Source: Azadirachta indica
Taxonomy: Eukaryota; Streptophyta; Magnoliopsida; Sapindales; Meliaceae
Direction of reading: 5' to 3'
Length of the DNA stretch: 64,000 nucleotides
Assembly (NCBI GenBank): GCA_022749755.1
Contig: CM040448.1
Location: 6,508,481-6,572,480 of the forward strand
Shown here: piece after piece, positions 1 to 12,359 of the stretch
Numbering within the stretch: position 1 is the stretch's first letter
Layout: each line of letters begins with the position of its first letter
The notes under the pieces: model-generated
The model's database searches: none
What the model saw: only the letters and a program-made list of their open reading frames with translations
Told to the model about the DNA's origin: nothing
Made by a program: the position numbers and the translations under genes

Positions 1-631
1 TCAATCAGAAAGGAAAGAAAATGAGAGAAAGGAAAAAGAAGGAAGGTTTGGTTTGAAATTATGTTTTTGATGATCAATTTTAATTTTAAAGATTAGTATA
101 TTATTTCATTTAATTGTAAAAAATTAAACTACTAGTATATAGATATATGTATAAATGTCTAAGTATATGCATGTACATATTTTTCAGATAACGAAGTTTG
201 AAGTATCATTTATTGTTATTGGATTATTATTTACTAATATTGTCAAATTGATATTAGGAAGTGATTCGAAGGGGATGGGGAAGTCAACAAAACAATATCT
301 TTGTAATACATTTATCAAGTGGGTATTTATATGCATTTGGTGGATTTTGGTTTTAAAATTGAAAAGTAGGGTGTTTAATTATAGCTGATGTTTTGATAAA
401 TATGTATGAAATTCCTAAATCATCACGTGTTGATCCAATTAATTGTTTTTTGTATTGGGTTTAAATAGTAATTTTCATAAGAATGTTAAATTTATAAATA
501 CAATGAGAAAATTATACCAACACGTACTGTATTTTTTATAAATATATTTTTTGTACGGAAATATTGTGAAATAAAATGATAAATGAGAATGAGATGACTA
601 TGATTGTTGTTGTGATGTGGCATTGTATTTA
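1..631. other. AT-rich intergenic DNA
   Basis: No supported gene. Open stretches are short, begin at arbitrary ATGs and have no recognisable protein similarity. I see no repeat structure here apart from general A/T richness. Confidence 0.6.
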
Positions 632-816
632 GGGTGACGATCCCTGGGAATAATGCCCTTAAAGGTCATTTCTGTCGAGGCAATGGTCCTTAAAAATAAT
701 GTCCCTAAAAATCATTTTTGATGAGATAACAATCCCTAGGAATAATGGTCTTAAAGTACGTATAACTAGTTTTTGAGATGGTAGTCCTACAGAAAAATGT
801 CCATAAAGTACGCAAG
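632..816. repeat. Four imperfect tandem copies of a ~45-50 bp unit
   Basis: Four successive diverged units start near 632, 680, 726 and 778. Each carries a version of 'AATCCCTAGGAATAATG' followed by 'CCTTAAAG' or similar and closes with GAG or GATG. It is non-coding and probably a minisatellite or the internal repeat of an old LTR. No flanking LTR boundary was found. Confidence 0.6.
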
Positions 817-1299
817 CACAAATTTTATAAATATTTTTCTAAAATTATGTGTTTTACGTTGTTCTCATGAATATTGAAATTGAAATTTTGATTTAATATT
901 CTATTATGCTCTATGTTGGAAATTAAGAAGTGTTTTTATGTTCAAACTTATTTATTACAAATTTTAAAACTGTTTTTGTATATAAATATCTGTTGGGCAT
1001 TATCTCATCTCTACTTCTCAGGTTTCGGTAATGCTGGAGATTTGCAAGTAGAAGACAAAAGATACTCCAGGATTAAGATTTTGCTGTTTTTGAAATTATG
1101 TGTAATTATAGGAGTATGATTTTGCAATATATAATTTTGATATAATTTCCATGCTTGTATTTGGATGTTGGAAATCATAAAACTGATTATACTTTATTAA
1201 TTAATAAAATGAAGCAGTTGGTGTCTAATTTTATTGAGAATGTTTCGAGTAAAATTTTAAAACTTACAGGATCACATATTTGACGTACATTACATTATA
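817..1299. other. AT-rich intergenic DNA
   Basis: No gene supported. The 68-codon open stretch at 913-1119 has low-complexity hydrophobic content and no recognisable domain. Confidence 0.5.
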
Positions 1300-2225
1300 A
1301 CAGAAATTTTGTCGAAATTTTTTAAAATTAAGGATATTACAAATTATTTCAATCAAGTTGATAATTTTTGCCAATTACTTTTTTTTTTTTATCAATTGTG
1401 AAAAAATTAAGTATCTATTTTCATTATATTATTTTGAATGTGCAAATGTATTTCAAGTATGAAAAATTAATTTACTACTATTGAAAAGATATAAAAAAAA
1501 TTTTATTTCATATTATGAGATTTGATGAAAAATTAAAAATTGATTACATATTTTTTAAAAATAAATTAAAAAATCAATAATTTAAGAGCTAATTTTTATT
1601 AAATACTTTAAATATGTAATCAATTCAATAAATTTAATATTTTTAAAGATTTATATTAAGTTTAATACTATTAACCCCTTGTAAAATTATATTATTATAC
1701 AATTTTATAAATTTTAAATAAGTCACTCCCACCTTTCAATTTTCTCGTGACAATCGCTCAGTATTCATTATAAGTGAAAATAATTTTCGCAAATTTGAAT
1801 TACTTGAATGATCATTAATAGTACCTATTTATAATTTAATTTAGTGAATTATTGTAAATAATAACATGTGTAAAAATTATTATATTGATATAATAATTTT
1901 AAATAATGTTTTAAAAATATAAATTAAATATATATATTTAGTTAAATATTTTTGTTTACATTTTTTAACAAATGAATATAAGTGTGTAATAGTAGGTGTT
2001 ATATTTTCCTTTAGACCCGGTGTTCAAGTTCTAAAATTATAAAATTTTTATTTATTTTAGAAAACTCAACAAGGGACCGGAGGCTTGCGGGAATCCCTGG
2101 CCCAAATTGGGGACATCTCCGACCCGTCCGTGGTTTATTCAAACCAAGGATAGGCTGAAGATGGGAATTTATAGGCCAATCGGGAACAGGGCCAGGGATT
2201 GAGGTCCCCAGCACGTTACCATCCC
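1300..2225. mobile_element. Old hAT-like non-autonomous element (relic)
   Basis: The last ~170 bases (about 2055-2220) are abruptly GC-rich within AT-rich DNA. Read on the minus strand they begin with 'TAGGGATGGTAACG', the kind of end seen on plant hAT elements. The AT-rich part at about 1310-1670 is visibly related, block by block, to about 27940-28230, which lies inside the better-preserved hAT element at 27286-28934. Shared blocks include 'TTTCAATCAAGTTGATAATT' / 'CTCAATCAAATTGATAATTG'. No transposase is visible and no left terminal repeat was found, so the left limit is a guess. The short minus-strand open frame at 2011-2214 is a by-product of the GC-rich end, not a gene. Confidence 0.5.
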
Positions 2226-5200
2226 TAATACTGTTATTGCATGTTTGCTATTAAATTCAAATTTTTGATTACTATTGACCGATAAAAAAAAATCTTATGC
2301 TTAAAACAGACTTAATATTTTATGACAAACTAACAAGAAAAAAAATAAAAATAATTTAAAAATTTTTTTAAAGCATAGAAAATATTTTTGCTAATACTTG
2401 TTAAAAGTAGAATTTTAAAATAAAAAATAATGAAAACTTATTTGGTATTATTTTTTAAAAGGCATTTCACACATACCTTTTTAAGGTTTGGTCTTTTGAT
2501 GCCTAAAAAGAAAGTGTAGAGTAATGCACACATACCTCTCTGGAGACATCCATTTTTGTCAGTTTTAGGGGTATTATAGTAAAGACGCAATCACTTTCTT
2601 TTTCGGTGTTTGGTTAACATTGTAAGAGAGAAAAAAAATTGCAAAGGAGTTATCTTAGCTTGGTACCCAAGTCAAAATCAAAAAATGCATGCAATGTTAG
2701 AATTTCATGTCATTACAAATCAAATTAGTCTTTTTTCTTTGAAGATGGATGTAAGGGTCAATTTATGAAAGGAATTTGGAACTATTTTCATGTCATTTCT
2801 TGTCCTTATAAGTATACATTAAGTGAGAGAAAGTCAATGCTCATATGGGTTTGAGTTGAATGGTGCCATTTTGAGTCTCGAAAAAGCTTTAATTAAGCTT
2901 GATTCAGCCAAGTAAATGAACCACTCGAGTGTTGCATGCATATATAAATTTTCTTCTCGTATATGTTGTTGGTGTTCAGATCTGTGTGAGTACAAATGAA
3001 TAATTAAATAGAGCAAAATAATGGTGGGTATGCGTTGTGTTTGTTGTAGAATATGAGTTGGGTTTACTGAGTAACATAACATGGGTTGGTGATGTGTTTT
3101 GTTCAATGGATTTTGATTTGAACAAGTTGTTTTCTCTAAAGCTGGAGGATTTAGGCGAAACCAATTGTTTTAGAACTACCAATGGATGCAAATCTACCTT
3201 ATGCATTGTGTATTTATAATGTGGAGAATATTGAATGTTGATATGATTTTTTGTTTGCATTTTTGTGAATTGGAGTTTATCAAAAATTTTGAATCGACTT
3301 ACAATTGTAGTTGTTATTCTTTACTGAATTTCAATGTGTGATACCCGAATTCCATTTTAAATGGAAATATGTATATATGAGTATATATATACACACACAT
3401 TACATTATAATAAACTTTTATAATATTGGGATTTTTATTATGGAGTATTAATGATGTAGGGAATCATGAGTTTTGAAGTTTGCATGCCTTACGTTAGAAA
3501 GAAGAAATTTTCATTTATTAAATATTTAAACTCTTGTCTTTTTTCTAATTAGTTTTAGATAGTAGTATAAACACGTATTTTTCTTTACTCTCTACCTCTC
3601 ACTCTTCTTTTTATAAACAAACAAATGTATTTTCTTTGCTCTTAGTGGTTGGTCTTTCATAGACTTATAATTAAAAGTTTAAGGTGAAGTTTTTGAATTA
3701 CATTGTGTACTCATTCATATTTTTTTGACTTGCATATGTTATTTATTTTGTATTAATTTTAATTTTATTTGCATAGTTTTCTATTAATGTTTCTAATAGG
3801 CCGTTGTTAGAGTATTATGTGTGACATTAATCACATTTAGATTTAGGAATTTAGGTGTTAGTTAATCTCACTTACACTAGTGAATTGATTCATAATCAAA
3901 CTCTATAGTATTTGCTGAGGATAGAGAATATAAATAACTATAACATAAATCCTGTAATACTTTTGTTTCAAAATTTTTATATACTTAATCTTCACACAAT
4001 AAGATACTTGTATAATTTAGTTCACTCAAATCAGATGAAAATTTAAATTTTTATGATTTTTCAAAATTGATACTTATGTTCCAGAAATAATTTGTAAATT
4101 CTACAAATATATCTTAAGGTAAAACTATTTTAGTGATCAAACAATTTTTAAAAATTATGAAACTTGGATGATGTTAGCCTGTGTCTCTAGTAGTTGTTTT
4201 GTAAAATTTATAATTTTTGAATGATTATAAAAATAGTTATGAATTTTTTACTGAAGGAATCATAAAACCAAAACACTCTTCACAAGTTTTTGTTGGCTCG
4301 AAAATCTTTTTAAAAAAGATGTAATTTTTACATATGGTATTTTCAAGTGTGTTGAGAAAATTTAAAAAGTTTTAGGTCAATTCAACTTTTAGCTTGGGAG
4401 ATAAAAATCTTGGAATCTAGATTGGCAAGAGAAAGAAATTGAAAACTTAAAATGTGAAAGGTTAATTTAGCTTCTAAAAAAGGTGATTTAGGATTTGATT
4501 AAATTATAAAATTTCAATTATTTGAGGTTTAAAGAGTTCTAAGGTGTGTAATTGATACACTCCCATGCAACCCGTAACTATACCGGGTGTACAAATAATA
4601 CAGTAGTAAACAGGGGTTGTTGTATCCACGAAGACTATGTTTTTGAATTTTAAATTAAGTATTACAATTATGATAGATTAACATTATCTAGGCACTCAAT
4701 AGTTGCAATATGAAGGAAATTTAAAAAAAAAATATGAAAAGAACAACATAATTAATTACCAAGAATAAGAGTCAAAAAATTTATCTAATAAAGAGAGTGT
4801 GTGTAAAAATCAATGTAGAAATGGTCCTAAGATTTTGATTTTGCCTAACCTTTATCATGTTCTCCTAATTGAAAATTTACAATGTTTTCATTTTCAAAAC
4901 ACTAATCGTAGGTTATACATAACTTTGTTTCCCTCTGCCAAGTGCAAAACTAAGTTTTATGTATAGCTAAATTAGCTGATATCCTTATTTGACTCAATTC
5001 GCTATACAATCTTTTAGACCAACATATTATTAACTCTTATAAATTAATTCACCTCCCGGTTTATTAATTTTCAGGCATTAATATGATTATCTGTCATTGA
5101 TATTCTCTCGAACTCTCAATATACTAAACTATTAGTGTTTTGGATTCTTCATAGCATCCTAGTTTGGCATTGGTTATATGAGCCTTGGATTTGGGGTGTT

Positions 5201-6673
5201 ACACAATGTAATTTAGAAGAACATATTGCTACTAATTTTTCCTCTGAATTTGAAACTAATGCCCATTTTTCCATAGTACTTGTTCATTTATCTCTTATGT
5301 ATAGTATGTAAAACATAAAAAAGTATTTGCTATAAATTGTAACTAAAGTCAATATTTTTATGGCTACTGTGATTTGGTTAAAGTGGAACTAAAGTCATAT
5401 TTGTCAACTTTATTACAAACTAACTATGCATGTCTGCATTTTAGTAAGTTGAATATATTATTGCTCAAATGTTTACTATTTTACATGTTTGGTATGGTTT
5501 GTATTCTATAACATGAAAAGGTTTGATGCGTTTTATAGTATATAGAGTAAAGTACATAAGCTTGCAAGAGTGGCTCCAGAATCCTACAATCTGATGTAGT
5601 ATGCATTAGGCTCTAGAATCTAGTTCAATGAGTAGGGATGTGTCACTTTCAAGGTGGAGTTTCCCTGGACCAAAGATAGGCTTCATTTAAAGAGTTAGGC
5701 AAATTTGATTACAACATTCAAAGAGTTAGATGATAAAGGACGCAACAACACGTAAATAATAGCCAATCGGTGAGCAGTGCAACTAAACATGTTCCTTTAA
5801 AAATTCAACATCATTCACATAAGAATATCACTCCAAATAATTTTTCCCTTGATCATGTACATGATGACTATGAGTTGCATGAACTTGCTACTGAGAGGAT
5901 AACTTCAAACACTACGGCAAGACTTGCTTACATCGATAACATTCTTGGTGTGAAACAATATGAGCTTTATGGTCTAATACCTTTCTTTGAAGTAGGTGAA
6001 TCAAGATCTTCACCTTGGACAGGAGCTTGCCCTTCCTTTCTCAAAAAGTTATAATGGATAAAGGAATCCTTGTGGTGGTTAGTTTGGGCGACGCCATCGA
6101 AAGTCCTTTTGAATTGGCAAGACTCAAGGTCCTTTGTTAGTCACTGTAACGTGCAATCCTGCACTCACTGTTAAGTCCCAACCATCATTTCTTACCTTGA
6201 TCCTAAGCTTAGCATCCCCACTATCAGCTTTCCCTCAGTGACTCTACATAATGCTTTTCTTACATAAATAATATACTCCGCTACACCTACTTGTGATATA
6301 ACCAAGGGACTACCTTGGTTTTAAATGATCTAGACTATTGAAAAATCGAGTATTCATATTCATGAGTGTACCTGTTTTCTCTTATCTTGACTGAACTACT
6401 TAATGCCCTTCGAAGCTACATTTGCCACCTATCCTTAAAAGCTTTGTGCCTTCACAAAAAGGAAAGTAAAAAATAAGTATATCAATGGTTAAGAATATGC
6501 CACGCCTAGTGCTCAGAGACGTGTATGATTCAATTAATCGAACTATTCCATTAATAAGAACTAGAGTAGTTTGGTCCGTCTTTACCAGCCAAAGGGGGAA
6601 GACTGGGCAAGCGAGAATAAATAAAATAGGGGTCAATGCTTAAGTCCAATTGCATGAGCGAGTGAGTCTTTTA
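2226..6673. other. Repeat-derived intergenic DNA, no supported gene
   Basis: Three parts are worth naming. The piece at about 4540-5170 contains 'TTGTATCCACGAAGACTATG' and resembles the non-coding 3' part of Ty3/gypsy Tat or Ogre-type elements; this is a weak call from memory. The open frame at 5770-6054 (94 codons, no ATG start) is not recognisable. At 6400-6636 the base composition is less AT-rich and the minus strand is open for 78 codons of hydrophobic protein with no family match I can name. An organellar insert is possible but unsupported. Confidence 0.4.
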
Positions 6674-7093
6674 TGTTAGAATTTTTTAACTGTAAATGGC
6701 CCACGATCTTTCATCATTTTAAGTGGGAATATGTATTATACAGTTTCTATCATTTTTTTGTGCAGTTCATTACATATTCTAGCAGTTTCTGGCAATTAAA
6801 TGGTTTCACGTTATAGCAGTTTTTGACATTTTTTTATGGTTTCTGTGATAGGCAAAGCTTATAAATACAAGTTTTCTCTTGGTTAGGTCTCTAAGCCAAT
6901 AATTTCTCTTTAATAAATATACACCATCTTATAGAAATTGTATAATGTTTAGAAGAGCCATAAACCGATAATTTTTCATCACCAGATTATAAAAGACGAC
7001 AATTGCAGGAGGTATGTATTTTAGGTTTAATTCCGCACTTGATCTATATGCTATTGTGATTAGAAAGCATGCTAAATCGTATATGAATTTTAT
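6674..7093 (+). repeat. 5' LTR of copia element
   Basis: It starts with TGTTAGA and is followed within a few bases by a primer-binding site, which fixes its right side. It contains a TATA-like 'CTTATAAATA' near 6858-6867 and a polyadenylation-like 'TTTAATAAATA' near 6910. The exact right border is uncertain because no clear terminal CA is present and no second LTR is available for comparison. Confidence 0.7.
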
Positions 7094-7097
7094 TATT

Positions 7098-7110
7098 TGG
7101 TATCAAAGCC
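7098..7110 (+). promoter_or_regulatory. Copia primer-binding site (tRNA-iMet)
   Basis: TGGTATCAAAGCC is complementary to the 3' end of plant initiator methionine tRNA, with one change from the usual TGGTATCAGAGC. It lies immediately downstream of the LTR, where minus-strand DNA synthesis would be primed. Confidence 0.88.
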
Positions 7111-7345
7111 ATTGTTATTGCCTCTGCTTTGTTTTTGTGAAATTCGGTTAAAGAATTTTTTTTTTTTAGAAAATCGAATTTATTATCAAGCATTATTGAT
7201 CAATAATAATACTAGAAATCATTATGAAATTGAATTGCTGGTTTGGGATTTTATTTGATGATTTTTTGTTTTTGAAATCAAATAAGAGATAATTCGTTTC
7301 TGTAATAAAAAGAAAAATCGTTTGCTGGAGGTTGAAGACAATATC

Positions 7346-7575
7346 ATATGACATATCATTTGTTGTATGTGAAATAATATGACATATCGTTTTTCTGCAT
7401 GATATTGTATGACATGTCATCTGCTTATGTAAAATAATAAGACATGTCATTTTTTAAATAACTTAATATGACATGTAGTTTTTATTTATGAAATTGTATG
7501 ACATGTCGTTTCCATTATTTTGGAAATATAAAATGTAGTTTTCTGTATGTTATAGTAAATAATAACATGCAACTT
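7346..7575 (+). repeat. 30-bp periodic palindromic repeats in the copia leader
   Basis: The octamer GACATATC or GACATGTC (or a one-base variant) recurs at 7350, 7381, 7411, 7441, 7470 and 7500. Two weaker copies follow at about 7530 and 7561. Spacings are 29-31 bases throughout. GACATGTC is a perfect palindrome. The spacer is variable and T-rich. The array lies between the primer-binding site and gag, in the untranslated leader, where plant copia elements can carry enhancer or packaging signals; a function here is inference only. Confidence 0.82.
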
Positions 7576-8079
7576 ATTTGATTATTTTGGGACATAAAAT
7601 TGAAATTATGTCTTATTGTTTCATACAATTTATATAACCAATTTATAATTAAAAATTAAATGTTTATGATCCATATAATTTTGATTAATTAAGGATTAGT
7701 CACAACATCTTTAATTATACAAAATTATATTTTAAGTGTTTTAGGATCATGTATAAGAAATTGACATTACTTGCAATTAATCTTATTTACTATAATAAAT
7801 TTTATCCAACAGGAATTTTTATTATATTTATATGATTAATTGGAATAAAATATCAAATTATTTTCTTAATTACCCACAGGAATTAAGAAAAGGAACATAA
7901 TTTGATAGTTTTATTATAAAGATTTATTTACATATATAAATATGAATATGCTTGAATTAGAACTTTAGCCCACAGGCAAGTTTTATGTTTATTTATTCAT
8001 ATTTTACAACGTGGTTTACATTGGTAAAACATGATATTTGTTTATTAGCCTCAATTCATATTATATATAAGCATGTATG

Positions 8080-8830
8080 TTTAATTTATGCAGTCATACA
8101 ATCTGCAAATTTTTCTGGTATCAAATGTGACATTCCTGAGTTAAAAGGTGATAACTATAAAATTTGGAAGGAAAGAATTCTCTTTCATTTAGGGTAGATG
8201 AACATTGATTATGTTATACGAAGAGACGAACCAATTATTACCGAAATCAGCAGTCAAGCTAAAATTGCTCTTTATGAACGATGGGAGCAATCAATCACTT
8301 AAGTATGATGTTTATAAAAACCAAAATTTCTACTGGTGTTCAGGGTTCAGTCGATCAGCATGATAATGTCAAGGCATTATTGAAAGTAATTTATGAACAA
8401 TTTGAGACTTCAGATAGAGCACTTGCTAGCACCCTAATTATGAAGTTTTTATCTATGAAACTCACCAGTGTTAAAGGTTGCGGCTCAGTTAAAAGCTCTT
8501 GAGGTTAAAATGTTTGAGTCTTTTCTTGTGCACTATATACTGAACACTCTTCCACAAGCATATAGACCCTTCAAAGTCTCCTATAACACACATAAAGATA
8601 AATTGTCAATTAATGAACTATTGACTATGTGTGTTCAAGAAGAAGGAAGGCTAACAATGGAATTGGGTGAAAATGCATTTATGGCAACACAAGGGAAGAA
8701 CAAAGGGCAAGCCAAACAGAAAGGGAAAGGTAAAATATCTCCTCAAACTGAAATTAAAAAGGAATCCAAGTGCTTCTTCTACAAGAAGAAAAGACACATG
8801 AAAAAGGATTGTTCCAAGTTTCAGAAATAG
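8080..8830 (+). pseudogene. Copia gag (nucleocapsid) pseudogene
   Basis: The reading frame opens with a copia gag N-terminal pattern ('LKGDNYKIWKERI', about 8142-8180). Gag then continues through an in-frame TAG at about 8196, where a tryptophan codon is expected, and at least one frame change near 8290-8470. The C-terminal part (8468-8830) carries the gag sequence 'LNTLPQAYRPF' and a basic stretch. It ends with a zinc knuckle of the CX2CX4HX4C type in which the second cysteine is tyrosine (TAC at 8780-8782). The protein would coat the RNA genome; with a broken knuckle and a disrupted frame it cannot be functional. No convincing in-frame start codon is left. Confidence 0.88.
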
Positions 8831-10265
8831 CTTGAGAAGAAAGGTAATTCAATCTCATTTGTTTATTATGAATCTAATACAGTTGAAGCTAGTCATAACA
8901 CATGGTGGATTGATTCTGGTTCTACAATCCATGTTGCAAATACTTTGTAGGGTATGCAAAACCTAAGGAAGCTAGTGGGTAATGAGCAGTGTATCTATTT
9001 ATGAAACAAGATGCGTTCACATGTGGAGGCAATTGGAACATGTTGTTTAATTTTAAGTAATGGTTTTGTTTTAAGTTTAGAAAAGACATTTTATATTCCA
9101 ATTTTTTATAGAAATTTGATTTCTATTTCAAGACTTATACCGTTTGGATATTCCTTTAATTTTTCAGATACATCTTTTAATTTATTTTATAAATCTGATC
9201 TTGTTGGAATGGTACATTGTCTGATGTGATGCATGTTCAAGCTGGTATTAAATGATGTGTTATGAATGAAAATTCCTCTATCTTGTGGCATCGGAGATTA
9301 GGACATATCTCTCTAGATAGAATTAAAAAATTAGTAAATGATAGAGTACTTAATACTTTGAATTTTACTGATTTTAATATTTGTTTGGACTGTATAAAAG
9401 GAAAACAGACCAACAAGACAAAGAAAGGTGTCAAAAGGAGTTCAAATAAATTAGAGATCATACATTCAGATATTTGTAATCCAGACATGGACTCGTATTG
9501 TCAGAAATACTTCATCTCCTTGATATATGATTACTCACGATATATGTATCTCTACTTGCTTGAGAATAAAAATGAAGCACCAGATGCCTTTAAAATTTTC
9601 AAAGCCGAAGTAGAGAAACAATGCGGAAAACAAATAAAGATCATAAGAACAAACAGAGGTGGAGAATATTTTGTTAGATATACTAAGGAGGGACAAGTAC
9701 TTGATCCATTTGTGAAGTTTCTTCAAGAACAAGGGATAGTTGCCCAATACACCATGCTTAGTTCTCCAGACCAAAATGGTGTAGCAGAAAGAAGAAACCG
9801 AACGTTAATGGACATGGTACGAAGCATGCTTAGCAGTTCTAAGCTTCCTAAATCATTGTGGACTAAAGCTCTTAAGACAACAGCGTATATATTGAACCGG
9901 GTTCCAACCAAGGCTGTGCTAAAAACGCCTTTTGAATTATTTAAAGGTTGGAAATCGAGTTTGCGACATGTACCGTTTAGGGATGCCCGTCTGAAGTGAG
10001 AGTATATAATCTACAAGAAAAGAAACTAGACCCAAAGACCATTAGTGGATATTTTATTGGATATGCTGAAAAGTTTAAAGGGTACAGATTCTATTATCCA
10101 TCTTATACCATTAGGATTGTGGAATCAAGAAATGCAAAATTTCTTGAAAATGACTTAATTAATGGAAATAATCAATTTCAGGATATTATTTCTGAGAAAG
10201 ATCATATTAATGCTCAGTCATCCACTTCAAGTGATAGATTGATTGTCATTCACAACTTCCCTTAA
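8831..10265 (+). pseudogene. Copia protease-integrase pseudogene
   Basis: After the gag stop the frame resumes with the protease site 'WWIDSGSTIHVAN' (about 8902-8940), then a TAG and further disruptions. From 9262 there is a GAG-pre-integrase HHCC zinc-binding module ('[10 protein letters not shown]', then the CX2C 'CLDC'). An integrase core follows with the first catalytic Asp in 'HSDICN', the second replaced by Asn in 'RTNRGGEY' (AAC at 9652-9654), and the Glu in '[10 protein letters not shown]'. A frameshift near 9995 moves the C-terminal part ('KTISGYFIGY') into another frame, which ends at 10265. Loss of the second catalytic Asp alone would abolish strand transfer. Confidence 0.9.
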
Positions 10266-12057
10266 ATCCAACTGGGTGTTGAGCAACCAATCATTGAAAT
10301 TCCACAAATAACTAATAATAATTCAGTAGATCAATTTGTTCAAGAATTACCAGAAAATTTTAAACAACCAGTTGAACAACATATTCTTCAAGAAAATGTT
10401 GATACAACATTAAGGAGATCTATTAGATCAAAGAAATCAGCAATTCCTAATGATTATGTTGTATATCTACAAGAATCTGACTATAACATTGGAGTTGAAA
10501 ATGATCCAGAAACATTTTCACAAGCTGTGAATTACAAAGAATCAAATTTACAGTACGATGCAATAAAAGATGAGATGATTTCTATGGCATCTAATAGAGT
10601 TTGGGATCTTGTTAAGTTACTTAATGGTGCAAAAACCATAGGATATAAATGGGTCTTTAAAACTAAGAAGGACTCATCAGACAACATTGAGAGATACAAA
10701 GTAAGACTTGTTATCAAAGGATTTACTCAAAAGGAAGGAATTAACTATAAAGAGACATTTTTTCCTGTATCTAAGAAAGATTCCTTTCATATAATTATGA
10801 CATTTTGATTTAGAGTTGTAACAAATGGATGTGAAGACAACTTTTCTCAATGGAGATTTAGAGGAAGAGGTTTACGTGAATCAACTAGAAGAATTTTTCT
10901 CTAACAATGGCGAGCATTTGGTTTGCAAGCTCAAGAAATCCATATATGGCTTGAAACAAGCCTCTCGTCAATGGTATTTGAAATTTTATGATGTTTTTTC
11001 TTCATTTGGTTTTGTAGAATATATCATGGATCAATGTATATACCAGAAGGTCAGTAGGAGCAAAATATGTTTCTTAATTCTATATGTGGATGACATTTTA
11101 CTTGCATTTAATGATAAGGTGTTGCTTTATAAGGTGAAACAATTTCTCTCTAAAAATTTTGACATGAAGGATATAGGTGATGCATCTTATGTCATTGGCA
11201 TTAAGATACATAGAGATAGATTTCGAGGTATTTTAGGTCTATCTCAAGAGACCTATATCAACAAAGGTTTAGAAAGATTTCGGATGAAAGATTGTTCATC
11301 AAGTATAGCATCCATTGTGAAAGATGATAAATTTAACTTAAACCAATGTCCGAGAAATGATCTTGAAAGGGAACAAATGCAAAACATTCTGTTTGCTTCT
11401 GCTATTGGAAGTCTAATGTATGCTCAGGTCTGTACCAGACCTGACATTGAATTTGCTGTTGGAATGTTGGGAAGATATCAGGGTAATCTTGGTTTAAACC
11501 ACTAGAGAGCTACAAAGAAGGTGATGTACCTTCAAGGAAAGAAAGATTATATGCTTATGTATAGACGAACAGATAATTTAAAGGTGACTGGATACTCAAA
11601 TTCAGATTTCGCTAGCTGTGTTGATTCATGAAAGTCAACATCTGGGTACATTTTTATGTTTGCTGGTAGAGCTATATCTTAGAGGAGTGCAAAGTAGACT
11701 TTGACTACTACTTCTACCATGGATGCTGAGTTCATATCTTATTTTGAGGCTACCTCGCATAGTGTATGGATGAAGAATTTCATATCTGGGCTTAAGATCG
11801 TGGATTCAATTTCTAGGCCATCAAAGATAAATTGTGATAATTCAGCTATAATTTTTATGGTTAAAAATAATAAAAGTGGTCATCCAAGCAAACATATCGA
11901 CATTAAGTATTTAGTTATAAGAGAACGTGTTAAAGATAAAACAGTGATTATTGAACACGTTAGCACTGAATTGATTATTGCTGATCCTTTGACAAAAGGC
12001 ATACCACCATTGAAATTTAAGGATCATGTAGATCGAATAAGACTTGGTTCCTTTTGA
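10266..12057 (+). pseudogene. Copia reverse transcriptase-RNase H pseudogene
   Basis: The RT begins at about 10590 with the copia pattern 'KWVFKTKKDS'. It is broken by a stop and frame change at 10806-10825 and continues with 'MDVKTTFLNGDLEEEVYV', 'GLKQASRQWY' and the intact catalytic box YVDD (11083-11094). RNase H follows after a stop at about 11503, with further stops at about 11629, 11681 and 11696 in the region 'SNSDFASC' to 'STSGYIF'. The final part (11701-12057) ends with the usual copia terminus 'ADPLTKGIP'. The catalytic YVDD is the best-preserved part of the element. Confidence 0.92.
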
Positions 12058-12335
12058 TATTTTTCGTTATAAGAATGAATGTTGATTGTAATAAAATTCT
12101 ATTATGTTATGATATTTTCTCATATTTGATTTTCAATTGTGTACACATTTATTAATTGAAAAATATCATTTATGTTTGGACCTAGAATAAACATAGCGTT
12201 TATTCATTATTAATATTGATAATTGTTTAAAAGACATAATGCATAGTGATACATGGAAGATAATACTCGCTTATAGAGAACATATCGCTATGATTCATGT
12301 ATTTTGTCTCTTATTATAGTAAATGATGAAATTAT

Positions 12336-12349
12336 GGACCAAGTGAGAA
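12336..12349 (+). promoter_or_regulatory. Copia polypurine tract
   Basis: GGACCAAGTGAGAA is the purine-rich plus-strand primer typical of this type of copia element, where an LTR beginning TGTTAG normally follows. Here only a weakly similar ~10-20 bases follow before MuDR-related DNA starts. Confidence 0.72.
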
Positions 12350-12359
12350 TTCTATTATT

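Larger units (their letters stand above)
6674..12350 (+). mobile_element. Decayed Ty1/copia retrotransposon, 3' LTR lost
   Basis: A single plus-strand element holds, in canonical copia order, a 5' LTR, an initiator-Met tRNA primer-binding site, gag with zinc knuckle, aspartic protease, integrase, reverse transcriptase, RNase H and a polypurine tract. Integrase before RT is diagnostic of copia as opposed to gypsy. Many in-frame stops and frameshifts show that it is dead. The expected 3' LTR after the polypurine tract at 12336-12349 is absent. At that point the sequence changes to a MuDR-like transposase relic, so the 3' end was lost or displaced. Confidence 0.92.

Noticed and set aside
2834..3260. 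Overlapping open frames on both strands (90, 94 and 60 codons)
   Set aside because: Both strands are open in the same place, the composition is low-complexity, and no domain is recognisable. Most likely chance.
5770..6054. 94-codon open frame
   Set aside because: No ATG start, no recognisable domain, and surrounded by repeat-like DNA. It may be a transposon scrap but cannot be supported as a gene.
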